Part shown: piece after piece, positions 8,998 through 16,254 of the stretch
Position numbering within the stretch: the stretch's first letter is position 1
Layout of the letters: the number at the start of each line of letters is the position of its first letter
NCBI RefSeq assembly: GCF_002479495.1
Contig: NZ_DLNQ01000007.1
Coordinates: 161,757-183,812 of the forward strand
DNA: 22,056 bases
Reading direction: 5' to 3'
From: Brevundimonas sp. UBA7506
Lineage (GTDB): Bacteria > Pseudomonadota > Alphaproteobacteria > Caulobacterales > Caulobacteraceae
Program-made: the position numbers and the translations under genes
The notes under the pieces: model-generated
What the model was told of the DNA's origin: nothing
Seen by the model: only the letters and a program-made list of their open reading frames with translations
Database searches by the model: none

Positions 8998-9042
8998 GTC
9001 ATCGCCCCTCTGTCGGTCCTTGGCCGACAGAGGGGCGATGAC
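8998..9042. repeat. perfect 19-bp inverted repeat with 7-base loop
   Basis: Bases 8998-9016 are the exact reverse complement of 9024-9042, separated by seven bases. No T-tract follows on either strand, so it is not a standard terminator. It lies about 75 bases upstream of the imuA start and about 125 bases beyond the stop of the HEPN-like gene. It could be a remnant of a mobile element end, a recombination site, or an attenuating hairpin. Confidence 0.85.
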
Positions 9043-9168
9043 GTTCAGAAATCGAAGGCGAGTTCGCCGGGGGGGCGACGACTTTACCACCAGGCGATAA
9101 CCGTAGCGGCCATCCCGGCCCAACCTGGCCGAGATCATCAAAATTCTAGCCGGAGCCGCCACGATGGG

Positions 9169-9948
9169 TCAGGCGCTTTTCGCCGCACTTTCGATCAGGG
9201 TCTCCAGCATTCGCACGGTGCCTTCCAAAAGGGAGGCGACGATCACTGGAGCTGGCTGCCCGTCCAATCCCAATCGCTGCAGGCTCTTAGCGTAGGTTGA
9301 TCCCCGGGTATGAGCGACGCCTGATGACCGCAGTCCCTGAATCGCGCGCAACACCGCGAGATCTCGCCCGGTTTCGCCATAGCCCAGTCCGGTCAGGAAC
9401 CGCTCGAGTTTGCCGAGGCTTCGCTCCCCCTCGATCGGCGTGCCTAAAGCGGCGTCCAGGGCCGGATCGTTGAGAGCATCGACAAGAATCTTTGCCAGGC
9501 CGAGGATCTGGGCGTCCAGTTCGGCGGGGTTGTCCGAGGTAGGAACATGCAGCTTGGTGAGGAGGTACTGGTCCGCTGACGCCAGCGACCGAAAAAGCGG
9601 CCAGCCCTCTTTAGCCGTCCAGGCCATGGCAAGCTGTTCGTAGGCGGCTTTGAAGCGATGCTCGAGCTGGGTTCCGTCCGCGAAACGCGCCTCGAAACTG
9701 CGTGCAAAGGCGGTTTGGCTGAGGGGACCGTCAGGGGCGACATTGTGCATGCGCCAATGCAGCTGTTCCGTATAGGGCAGGTCCCGTCCCAGGTCGCCGA
9801 GGAAGGCGATCACTCGATCGGCATGGTCGTCATCGATCGACAGCACCCAATGCGACCCATGCCGCACCGATCCATCCGATACGGTGAAGCGGCCGCGGTT
9901 GTGGAAGTAGCGATCCAGCACTTCGCGACGGAAATGCACCCGCGTCAA
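9169..9948 (-). CDS. uncharacterised protein with HEPN-like C-terminus, possibly 5'-truncated
   Basis: The open stretch gives 259 residues from a TTG at 9946-9948. The N-terminal part (VHFRREVLDRYFHNRGRF, then FLGDLGRDLPYTEQLHW) resembles, from memory, a segment in the middle of longer uncharacterised bacterial proteins. The C-terminal helical part has LRSSGVAHTRG, an Arg207-x5-His213 arrangement that fits the RNA-cleaving HEPN motif R-x4-6-H. The nuclease role is inference. The same frame runs upstream through PNYL to a TGA at 9982-9984. Beyond that it is open again to an ATG at 10039-10041 that overlaps the end of the XRE gene. So the gene may have a nonsense mutation, use the TTG, or have lost its 5' part. 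It follows the XRE regulator on the same strand, and the two are probably co-transcribed. Confidence 0.65.
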   Translation of the reverse strand: MTRVHFRREVLDRYFHNRGRFTVSDGSVRHGSHWVLSIDDDHADRVIAFLGDLGRDLPYTEQLHWRMHNVAPDGPLSQTAFARSFEARFADGTQLEHRFKAAYEQLAMAWTAKEGWPLFRSLASADQYLLTKLHVPTSDNPAELDAQILGLAKILVDALNDPALDAALGTPIEGERSLGKLERFLTGLGYGETGRDLAVLRAIQGLRSSGVAHTRGSTYAKSLQRLGLDGQPAPVIVASLLEGTVRMLETLIESAAKSA

Positions 9949-10030
9949 ATAATTCGGCGCGCCGGGAGGAAGGTATCGATGTCAAAATGCGGAACCAGAC
10001 GGACGGGAAGGGCGGACGGCTAAGCTCAAA

Positions 10031-11032
10031 TCATAGATCATCGTCGTCATTCAGCGCGTCATCATAGATTTCGACTTCGCCTTCTTCGATTTTGTGGGTC
10101 GGGAACGAGATGTAATCCAAGGCGTCCGGATTGAAGAAGGCGGTGCGGTGATAGCCCTCGTACGGCAAGTTGATCATGCCGGGTTCGGGGTTTCCGCTGT
10201 ACGGAAAATGGATGTCGATCAGCGGCTCGATGCATTCGAAAAGATTGCAGTCGACGTAGTCGATTTCCCGCCGGCGGCCGGTTGAGAACTGGACCGTGAC
10301 GGTGTGAGCGAGGGCCATGATCGCTTCGGTGTCCGCGGCCCGCGCGGCCTTCTCCGTCGCGAGGTCTTCGGGTTTGATGGCGCCTTCCGCGACCAGAGCA
10401 TCGAACTGATCGTCGGTGATCATGATCTGATTTTGAACGCGCTCGACGTCCTCTTTCGCGAAGTCCGCGCTATAATCCTCTCCTGTGAGCCCTCCCTCTC
10501 GAAGGGTCTCGACGATGGCCCAATCGCGCCCGTCGGGCATCTGGATGGGCGTGGCGAGTTTATAGTCGTCGTGATCCGCCCCGAAGGTATCGTAGGCCTC
10601 GCTGGAAAAATAGAACTCGGAAATCGCTGTGCGTCGGATCGCGACGGTTCGATTCCCTATATCCTTGATCACGATGAAGCGCTTGTTGCTTTGCAACTCG
10701 CTATGGGCCTGCGTATGCGCCGCGGCCGAAATCGACAGCACCAAGGGCTCGCCCATGCCGAGGAAATGCACGGCGCACTCTCCGTAATATTGGAGGTCTA
10801 GCGGGGCGTTTCTATCATAGAAGGCCGCCGTTTTTGGCGGGTGTCGGCCCAGCAGTTCGAGTTCCGTTGCGTTGAAGTGCTGGGCCAGCTTGGCGAGATG
10901 GCTTTTCGGGATCTCGACCTTGCCGGTTTCCCAACGCTGATAGGTCGGTTGCGTCACGCCCGCCGCCTTAGCGGTTTCGGTCTGGGTCTCGGCCTTCATG
11001 ACCCGGAAATGCTTCAATCGATTGATCGCCAT
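10031..11032 (-). CDS. XRE-family helix-turn-helix protein with large uncharacterised C-terminal domain
   Basis: This is a 333-residue protein. Residues 5-64 form an XRE/Cro-type DNA-binding domain; its helix-turn-helix runs TETAKAAGVTQPTYQRWETG near 18-37. The remaining 270 residues match no family I recognise. They are acidic and end in EVEIYDDALNDDDDL. No HExxH protease motif (as in ImmA partners) is visible. The start at 11030-11032 has a strong AGGAAGGG Shine-Dalgarno; longer in-frame starts up to 11224 would run back through the operator and recombinase remnant and are rejected. A palindrome at 11058-11079 just upstream suggests autoregulation. The gene overlaps or abuts the HEPN-like reading frame downstream. 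It looks less GC-rich than its neighbours by eye, consistent with acquired DNA. Confidence 0.8.
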   Translation of the reverse strand: MAINRLKHFRVMKAETQTETAKAAGVTQPTYQRWETGKVEIPKSHLAKLAQHFNATELELLGRHPPKTAAFYDRNAPLDLQYYGECAVHFLGMGEPLVLSISAAAHTQAHSELQSNKRFIVIKDIGNRTVAIRRTAISEFYFSSEAYDTFGADHDDYKLATPIQMPDGRDWAIVETLREGGLTGEDYSADFAKEDVERVQNQIMITDDQFDALVAEGAIKPEDLATEKAARAADTEAIMALAHTVTVQFSTGRRREIDYVDCNLFECIEPLIDIHFPYSGNPEPGMINLPYEGYHRTAFFNPDALDYISFPTHKIEEGEVEIYDDALNDDDDL

Positions 11033-11057
11033 CGTCCCTTCCTGATGCATCGGCTTG

Positions 11058-11079
11058 TTATGTGCATATATGCGCATAA
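11058..11079. promoter_or_regulatory. near-perfect palindrome, candidate XRE operator
   Basis: TTATGTGCATA (11058-11068) and TATGCGCATAA (11069-11079) are reverse complements with one mismatched pair. The element is AT-rich in a GC-rich region and lies about 25 bases upstream of the XRE start codon. A TATTAT at 11076-11081 on the minus strand could be the -10 box, so a bound dimer would block transcription. Autoregulation by the XRE protein is inferred. Confidence 0.65.
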
Positions 11080-11144
11080 TAGGTCGACCTGCAAGCGGCC
11101 CGCTCTCAAGCCTCGGTCGAAGGACGCTCATGGGATAAGATCTG

Positions 11145-11380
11145 TTGTCCTTCGCCCAGTTCGAGCGCGAGGTCACGGGCGAGCGCATCCGCGACAAGAT
11201 CGCCGCCAGTAAGAAGCTCGGCATGTGGATGGGCGGCGGCGTGCCGCTCGGCTACGATCCGGACGGCCGCACGCTCACCATCAATCCGGCCGAGGCGGAA
11301 ACCGTGCGCGGCATCTATCGCCGCTACCTGGAGTAGGGCTCGCTGCACCTGCTGTGCCGTGAACTGGCCGAGGCAATGCG
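11145..11380 (+). pseudogene. serine recombinase (resolvase/invertase family) remnant
   Basis: The forward frame reads SFAQFEREVTGERIRDKIAA and continues through KKLGMWMGGGVPLGYD to VRGIYRRYLE. This is the junction between the catalytic domain and the recombinase domain of large serine recombinases. The N-terminal catalytic domain with its serine is missing. A TAG at 11334-11336 interrupts the frame, yet recognisable sequence (GSLHLLCRELAEA) continues beyond it in the same frame, and the long C-terminal region is absent. It is therefore a dead internal fragment. It marks the right side of the putative island and was probably part of its original integration machinery. Confidence 0.88.
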
Positions 11381-11539
11381 CCTCGTCAGGCCGGAACCCA
11401 ACCGACCATCGGCAAACGGAGACGGGGCGCGATAATGGCCGCAGAGCAGGCGTGTTCAGTCGCGCCGGAGACGCCAGAATCGTCTCTGCTTCCGCGCAGG
11501 TCGCGGTAATGTCAGGGTAATTTTCAGAGAAACAGCGAA

Positions 11540-11560
11540 CCGTCAGTCAGCGACTGACGG
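11540..11560 (-). terminator. hairpin downstream of tRNA-Ser
   Basis: CCGTCAGTC (11540-11548) and GACTGACGG (11552-11560) form a perfect 9-bp stem with a 3-base loop, just past the tRNA 3' end. On the minus strand it is followed by an imperfect T-rich stretch. It probably terminates the tRNA transcript. Confidence 0.6.
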
Positions 11561-11562
11561 CG

Positions 11563-11652
11563 TGGCGGACAGAGAGGGATTCGAACCCTCGGTACGCTTT
11601 CACGTACACACGCTTTCCAAGCGTGCGCGATCGACCACTCCGCCACCTGTCC
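11563..11652 (-). tRNA. tRNA-Ser (anticodon GGA)
   Basis: The minus strand folds as a class II tRNA. The acceptor arm is GGACAGG (11646-11652) with TCTGTCC (11567-11573), with one G-T pair. The anticodon loop TTGGAAA sits on a CACGC/GCGTG stem, with GGA at 11616-11618. A long variable arm (GTACGTGAAAGCGTAC) follows, then a T arm GAGGG-TTCGAAT-CCCTC. The discriminator is G and CCA is encoded (11563-11565). It reads UCC and UCU serine codons. tRNA-Ser genes are frequent integration targets, which fits the decayed island beside it. Confidence 0.97.
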
Positions 11653-11747
11653 GTTTCCACGACGTCGCCGTGTAACCGCCGGACGGTCGATCCAGCGGAG
11701 CGAGGCTGATAGAACAGCATGACCCCCTCGGCAAGCGCCCTGTGAGG

Positions 11748-11759
11748 CCCCATATGGGG
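11748..11759. promoter_or_regulatory. 12-bp perfect palindrome upstream of msrA
   Basis: CCCCATATGGGG is a perfect palindrome 40 bases upstream of the msrA ATG, in the intergenic space shared with the divergently transcribed tRNA-Ser. It could be a regulator-binding site. No regulator is known for it. Confidence 0.35.
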
Positions 11760-11799
11760 GAAAGTCGATTTTGCCGCTGATTTCTGCGAGATTTTTCCG

Positions 11800-12450
11800 A
11801 TGCTGTTCCAGAAGACCGCCGAACTGCCGACCGTTGAGACGGCCCTGCCGGGGCGGGATGCGCCGCTGGCGACGGACGAGACTCATTTTGTTCTCGGCCA
11901 TGCGCTGAAGGGACCGCATCCGGAGGGATTCGAGACGGCGGTGTTCGGCATGGGCTGTTTCTGGGGCGTGGAGCGGGTGTTCTGGCAACTGCCGGGCGTC
12001 TGGGTGACCTCGGCGGGCTATGGGGGCGGGATCACGCCGAACCCGACCTATGAGGAGGTCTGCTCGGGCCGGACGGGTCACACCGAGGTGGTGCAGGTCG
12101 TGTTTGATCCGCAGGTCATTTCCTACGGCGACCTGCTGAAGGCCTTCTGGGAGAACCACGACCCGACCCAGGGCATGCGTCAGGGCAATGACCAGGGGAC
12201 GCAGTATCGCTCGGCCATCTACACCCTGAACGACGCCCAGCAGGCGGAGGCCGAAGCCTCGCGTGACGCCTATCAGGCGGCGCTGAGCGCGGCGGGGCGC
12301 GGAACGATCACGACCGAGATTGAGCCGGCGGACCCCTACTACTTCGCCGAGGACTATCATCAGGGCTATCTGGCCAAGAACCCGGCGGGGTACTGCGGCA
12401 TCGGGGGGACCGGCGTGGTCTGCCCGATTGGCGTGGGCGTGGAAGCCTGA
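11800..12450 (+). CDS. msrA: peptide-methionine (S)-S-oxide reductase MsrA
   Basis: This 216-residue enzyme reduces methionine S-sulfoxide in proteins and free methionine, repairing oxidative damage with thioredoxin as electron donor. The catalytic Cys53 lies in [18 protein letters not shown]. The [22 protein letters not shown] and [18 protein letters not shown] regions are standard MsrA signatures (only the families' motifs are implied, not a search result). Cys199 and Cys208 near the end ([13 protein letters not shown]) are the likely resolving cysteines. The length and N-terminal extension match the E. coli-type enzyme. The ATG at 11800 is chosen by family alignment; its Shine-Dalgarno is weak. 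The stop TGA overlaps the next gene's ATG by one base, so the two are probably translated together. Confidence 0.97.
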   Translation: MLFQKTAELPTVETALPGRDAPLATDETHFVLGHALKGPHPEGFETAVFGMGCFWGVERVFWQLPGVWVTSAGYGGGITPNPTYEEVCSGRTGHTEVVQVVFDPQVISYGDLLKAFWENHDPTQGMRQGNDQGTQYRSAIYTLNDAQQAEAEASRDAYQAALSAAGRGTITTEIEPADPYYFAEDYHQGYLAKNPAGYCGIGGTGVVCPIGVGVEA

Positions 12451-12791
12451 TGGACCGGGAGGGGGTAGGCAAGGTTTGTCTGGCGCTGCCGGGAGCGACG
12501 CTGGATCACCCGTTCGGCGACGACCACGACGCCTACAAGGTCGGCGGCAAGATGTTCGTCATGGTGGGGGCGACCGGCGGGGTGTCGTTCAAGGTCTCGG
12601 ACATCGCCTATGAGGTGCTGACCGAGAGCGGCCATGCGCGGCCGGCGCCCTATATGGCGCGCGCCAAATGGGTGAACCTGCCGCAGATCGACGACTGGGC
12701 GGACGAGGAGCTGGCGGACCACATCAAGTCCGCCCACGCCATCATCGTCGGCAAGCTGACGAAGAAGGCGCGGGCGGAACTGGGGCTTTAG
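12450..12791 (+). CDS. MmcQ/YjbR family protein
   Basis: This is a 113-residue member of the small MmcQ/YjbR (CyaY-like fold) family, whose members are annotated as DNA-binding but whose role is poorly defined. Family signatures are the early LALPGATLDHPFGDDHDAYK, a central lysine-rich KVGGKMFVMV strand, and the APYMARAKWVNL to DDWADEELADHI segment near the C-terminus. It starts on the last base of the msrA stop codon (TGATG) and ends two bases before the convergent DUF885 gene. The pairing with msrA looks like an operon, but no functional link is known to me. Confidence 0.9.
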   Translation: MDREGVGKVCLALPGATLDHPFGDDHDAYKVGGKMFVMVGATGGVSFKVSDIAYEVLTESGHARPAPYMARAKWVNLPQIDDWADEELADHIKSAHAIIVGKLTKKARAELGL

Positions 12792-12793
12792 CG

Positions 12794-14605
12794 TCAGGTC
12801 GCGGGCCTGGCTTTTTGCTCGGCGATCCAGCGGTCCATGCGGGCGTCGAGCAGGTCCAGCGGCAGGGGGCCGTCGACCAGCAGGGCGTCGTGGAAGGTGC
12901 GGACGTCGAAGCGGTCGCCCAGTTCGCGCTCGGCCTTCTGGCGGATCTGGCGCAGGCGGATCTCGCCGATCTTGTAGGCCGTCGCCTGACCGGGCCAGCC
13001 GATATAGCGCTGCAGCTCGGTCTCGATGTTGTGCGGGGCGAGGGCAGAGTTGTCGCGGAAGCAGGCGCGGGCCTGCTCCTCGGTCCAGCCCAGCCAGTGC
13101 AGGCCGGTGTCGGCCACCAGGCGGCAGGCGCGCCACATCTCGTAGCTGAGGCGGCCGAAGCGCTCGTAGGGGGTGCGGTAGATGCCCATCTCTTCGCCCA
13201 GGAACTCGGAATAGAGGCCCCAGCCCTCGGTGAAGGCGGTCACGTCCGCGCCGCGACGGTAGTAGGGCTGATCCGCCGCCTCCTGTTGCAGGGCGATCTG
13301 CAGGTGGTGGCCGGGGACGGCCTCGTGAACCGTCAGGGCCGGCAGTTCATAGAGGGGCCGCTGATCCAGCTTCGAGGTGTTGACGATATAGCCGCCGGCC
13401 ACGCCGTTCTGCATCGAGCCGGGGTTGTAGCGGCCGGTGGTGTAGCTCTCCTCGATCTCGCGCGGGACGGGGCGCACGCCGTAGGGCAGGCGCGGCAGGG
13501 TTCCGAACAGGGCGGGCAGGCGGTCGTCGGCGCGCTTGGCGATCTCGGACGCCTTTTCCAGCAGCTGTTCGCGGCTGGTCGCGTAGAATTGCGGATCGGT
13601 ACGCAGGAAGTTGAGGAAGCCGGCAAAGTCGCCGGTCCAGCCGGCGGCGCGCATCTCGTCCTGCATCCGGGCGCGGATGCGGGCGACTTCCTCCAGGCCG
13701 ATCTGATGCACCTGGTCCGGGGTCAGGTCGGTGGTGGTGTAGCTGCGCACGGCGTTGGCGTAGAGCTCGCGACCGCCGGGGCGGTGGGTCATGCCGGGCT
13801 CGACGGGGGCGCGCGGCCGGTAATCGTTCTTGAGCATGTCGCGCCAGGCGATCCGGCGCTGCGCGACGGGGCCGTCGATCAGGGTTTGGGCTCGGGCGCG
13901 CAGGGCGGCCTGTTCTGCGGCGGGGATGGTCGCGGGCAGGACCTTGAACGGCTGCATCAGGATGTCGCCGCCCTCGCGCGGCTTCACGTCGGTTTCGGCC
14001 AGGGCCAGGGCGCTGTCGACGACCGAACGGGCCTGGACCAGGCCGGTGTCGAGGCCGCGCCGGGCGTCGGCGATGGCGGCGTCGTAGAGGCCGGGAATGG
14101 CGTTCATGCGCGACAGCCAGGCCTCGGCGTCGGCGGTCGAGGTGATACGGGTCGAGCTGGCCAGATAGGCCACGCCCTGACCGGGGCCGCCCTCGGAGCT
14201 GAAGGCCAGGCGTCCGCCGTCCAGCGGGATGGCGTCCAGGTTGCGGCGGATCAGGTAGGCGGCGAAGGATCGGTTCAGTTGCTCGTCGTCGTTCAGCGCG
14301 GACGGGCTGATCGCTTCCAGACGGTTCAACAGGGCGGTCAGGGGGGCGACGCGGGCCAGCTCGCCCGCGCGGGTGGGATCGGGCAGGCGCGACAGGGCCT
14401 CGCGGTCGCCCTCCATGCCGGCGGTGATCGGGTCGACGCGGCGCAGCCAGGCCTCGTAGTCGCTCAGGATCCTGGCGAGGGCGAGGCTGGCGGCGTCGGC
14501 CGGGGCGTGGGTTTCCGCCGGAGCGGTTGACGCGGCGTTGGCCAGAGCCGGCGTCGTCGCCATGAATGCAGCCAGAGCCGCTCCGATCAGAACTTGCTTG
14601 CGCAT
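12794..14605 (-). CDS. secreted DUF885 family protein (putative metallohydrolase)
   Basis: This is a 603-residue exported protein of the DUF885 family. A signal peptide covers about residues 1-24 (basic MRKQ, hydrophobic core, Ala-Leu-Ala-Asn-Ala). The family's HExxxGHH-type metal motif is HEAVPGHHLQ at 427-436, and a second acidic segment TEGWGLYSE at 459-467 probably completes the zinc site; both resemble those of gluzincin-like peptidases. Peptidase or carboxypeptidase activity is inferred, and no substrate is known. The ATG at 14603-14605 has a good GGGAGGA Shine-Dalgarno. It lies 69 bases downstream of the small exported-protein operon on the same strand and could be read through from it. 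Confidence 0.93.
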   Translation of the reverse strand: MRKQVLIGAALAAFMATTPALANAASTAPAETHAPADAASLALARILSDYEAWLRRVDPITAGMEGDREALSRLPDPTRAGELARVAPLTALLNRLEAISPSALNDDEQLNRSFAAYLIRRNLDAIPLDGGRLAFSSEGGPGQGVAYLASSTRITSTADAEAWLSRMNAIPGLYDAAIADARRGLDTGLVQARSVVDSALALAETDVKPREGGDILMQPFKVLPATIPAAEQAALRARAQTLIDGPVAQRRIAWRDMLKNDYRPRAPVEPGMTHRPGGRELYANAVRSYTTTDLTPDQVHQIGLEEVARIRARMQDEMRAAGWTGDFAGFLNFLRTDPQFYATSREQLLEKASEIAKRADDRLPALFGTLPRLPYGVRPVPREIEESYTTGRYNPGSMQNGVAGGYIVNTSKLDQRPLYELPALTVHEAVPGHHLQIALQQEAADQPYYRRGADVTAFTEGWGLYSEFLGEEMGIYRTPYERFGRLSYEMWRACRLVADTGLHWLGWTEEQARACFRDNSALAPHNIETELQRYIGWPGQATAYKIGEIRLRQIRQKAERELGDRFDVRTFHDALLVDGPLPLDLLDARMDRWIAEQKARPAT

Positions 14606-14674
14606 TGCTGTCCTCCCTCAAGCGAGGGGGAGCAGACAGGCGCAGCGCCTGACGGTCAAGCTATGTCGAAGGCA

Positions 14675-15178
14675 TCAGCCGCACAGGGCGAAGAAGCGGT
14701 CGATCTGCTTGTCCGTTCCCTGCTGTGCTGCCAGCGGGATGCGGTAGTCGGGGCCGTAGGTAGCCAGCCATCCCAGCTTGCGGAAGCGCAGGAAGACCGG
14801 GTCGGTGGTGCGGGCGACGGCGGTCAGGTCGAGGCCGTCGTGCATGGCCGAGGGCTCGGCCTTGGCGGGATAGGTCTCGGTGTCGCCGCCGGATTCCAGC
14901 GCGATCGTCTTCGGGTGGCCCTCGGCGACGGTCTGCAGGATTTGCAGGGCGCCCGACCCGGGGCGGCACGACAGGTCCAGCGGCACGTCGTCGGTCTCGG
15001 CCATGCCGTAGGACAGGCTGGCCTCTTCCGCGTCCTCGTTCAGATGCCAGTCGTAACCAGCGACGGGGGCGGGGGCGCCGTTGCCGGAAGCGGCGACCAG
15101 ACGAGTGCCGACGGTCGGGGCGCAGGCGGAAAGGGCAAGCGCCGCAAGGGCGGAGACGGTCCAGATGATGGGGCGCAT
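14675..15178 (-). CDS. small lipoprotein, third of three tandem paralogues
   Basis: This is a 167-residue predicted lipoprotein of unknown function. Residues 1-19 form a lipoprotein signal with lipobox Leu-Ser-Ala-Cys19. The mature part has a tryptophan-led start (YDWHLNEDAEEASLSYGMAE), a central LDLSCRPGSG, and a C-terminal FFALCG. The same three landmarks occur in the two genes just upstream, so I read them as diverged copies; the two conserved cysteines may form a disulfide. It starts eight bases after its neighbour's stop and is probably the last gene of the three-gene transcript. Confidence 0.8.
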   Translation of the reverse strand: MRPIIWTVSALAALALSACAPTVGTRLVAASGNGAPAPVAGYDWHLNEDAEEASLSYGMAETDDVPLDLSCRPGSGALQILQTVAEGHPKTIALESGGDTETYPAKAEPSAMHDGLDLTAVARTTDPVFLRFRKLGWLATYGPDYRIPLAAQQGTDKQIDRFFALCG

Positions 15179-15186
15179 GGCGGTCC

Positions 15187-15627
15187 TCAGCCGGTGCAGA
15201 GTTCGGCGAACCGGCGCAGCTTGGACAGATTCGCCCGGTCGATCTCTATCGCCGAGGATTGTTCGCCGACCGCGATCTGCAGCTTCCCGTTGGCCAGGAA
15301 GGCGGCGAAGACCGGGTGATCGGCGCGCAGCATGGTCTGCAACTGGCCGCGCCGAGGCTGGGTCTCGGCGTTGACCGAAGCCGCGCCCGAGGTGACGACG
15401 GCGATGCCTTCGGCCGGGGCGGCGTCATAGAGGGTCAGGCGCACGATGCTGGAGCCGGGCGCGCATTCCAGCGTGGTGCGCAGGCGCGGCGTGTCCGGCA
15501 CCTCATTGGCCAGGACAAGAGGGCCGTTGTCGGCGTAGAGGGTCCAGGTCCAGGCCTCGGCCGACGGCGTGGCCTGCAACGTCAGAGCCAGCGACATGGC
15601 CTGGGCCAGCCCGAGCAAGGCGGTCAT
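15187..15627 (-). CDS. small exported protein, second of three tandem paralogues
   Basis: This is a 146-residue protein of unknown function. A signal peptide ends near Pro-Ser-Ala-Glu-Ala (about residue 25), before WTWTLYADNG. The TTLECAPGSS segment and the C-terminal FAELCTG align with LDLSCRPGSG and FFALCG of the downstream gene, and with LMLTCTPGDR and FLSYCASS of the upstream one. There is no lipobox cysteine, so it should be free in the periplasm. This copy has lost the LSYG-like segment (LVLANEVPD in its place). It sits 37 bases after the first paralogue. Confidence 0.8.
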   Translation of the reverse strand: MTALLGLAQAMSLALTLQATPSAEAWTWTLYADNGPLVLANEVPDTPRLRTTLECAPGSSIVRLTLYDAAPAEGIAVVTSGAASVNAETQPRRGQLQTMLRADHPVFAAFLANGKLQIAVGEQSSAIEIDRANLSKLRRFAELCTG

Positions 15628-15664
15628 GGTTCAGCCCCCGCTGATTGGTTCTAGGGGACTTTGA

Positions 15665-16132
15665 TCAGGCGTGGCTGGAAGCGCAATAGCTGAGGAAGCC
15701 CTGAACCAGGCGGCGTTCGGTGCGGCTGGCGCGAATCTGCCGGGCGCCGGCCTCGCTCTGGACCGCCATGCGACCGCCGCGCGCCAGGCCGGTCAGGGCC
15801 GCGTCGGAAAGGGGCAGGCGGGCCTCATAGGCTTCGCCGTCCGACAGGGGGTCGATCGGCTGGGGGCCGTTGGCGGCGAGGGTCAGGGCCGGACTACGCG
15901 GTTGGGTGTCGCCATAGACCACGGCGGCGCGATCGCCCGGGGTGCAGGTCAGCATCAGGGCCACCTGATCGGAATCCGGCAGACCGTAGGCCAGCTTGGC
16001 CATCGACCCCTCGTGCAGCAGGTGCCAGCCCGCCGCGCCTTCGCCGGGAGCGGACGGGGCGGTGGTCATGGCCTGACCGGCCAGGGCGACGAAACCGAGG
16101 GCGGCGGCGGCGGGAAGCAGGGACTTCAGCAT
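15665..16132 (-). CDS. small exported protein, first of three tandem paralogues
   Basis: This is a 155-residue protein of unknown function. A hydrophobic N-terminus (MLKSLLPAAAALGFVALAGQ) is a signal peptide or anchor. Shared landmarks are AGWHLLHEGSMAKLAYGLPD, LMLTCTPGDR and the C-terminal FLSYCASS. It heads the likely operon. The 122 bases between it and flgH hold its promoter and a short GTGAC/GTCAC inverted repeat near 16212-16226, with no terminator I would trust. Confidence 0.8.
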   Translation of the reverse strand: MLKSLLPAAAALGFVALAGQAMTTAPSAPGEGAAGWHLLHEGSMAKLAYGLPDSDQVALMLTCTPGDRAAVVYGDTQPRSPALTLAANGPQPIDPLSDGEAYEARLPLSDAALTGLARGGRMAVQSEAGARQIRASRTERRLVQGFLSYCASSHA

Positions 16133-16254
16133 TACAAATCACTCGCGTTCGACAGAGCAAACGCGGGTCGCTTGTTAAGGGTTCACCGCTCCGCTTGCGC
16201 GAGCGCGATTCCGTGACGACGAGTCACCGGAAAAACACGCTCGACGAACAATGG

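Noticed and set aside
8998..9042. Inverted repeat as a Rho-independent terminator of the HEPN-like gene
   Set aside because: No T-tract follows the stem on either strand.
8959..9162. 67-codon minus-strand open frame between imuA and the HEPN-like gene
   Set aside because: It runs through the 19-bp inverted repeat, is Arg-rich and has no recognisable motif; treated as noncoding.
8960..11562. Site-specific integration at the tRNA-Ser 3' end with a direct repeat
   Set aside because: I found no second copy of the tRNA 3' end within the window, so target-site duplication cannot be shown.
12668..14530. 620-codon forward open frame opposite the DUF885 gene
   Set aside because: Same reason: Gly/Ala/Val/Gln-rich shadow. 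The minus strand has a Shine-Dalgarno, a signal peptide and the HEAVPGHH motif.
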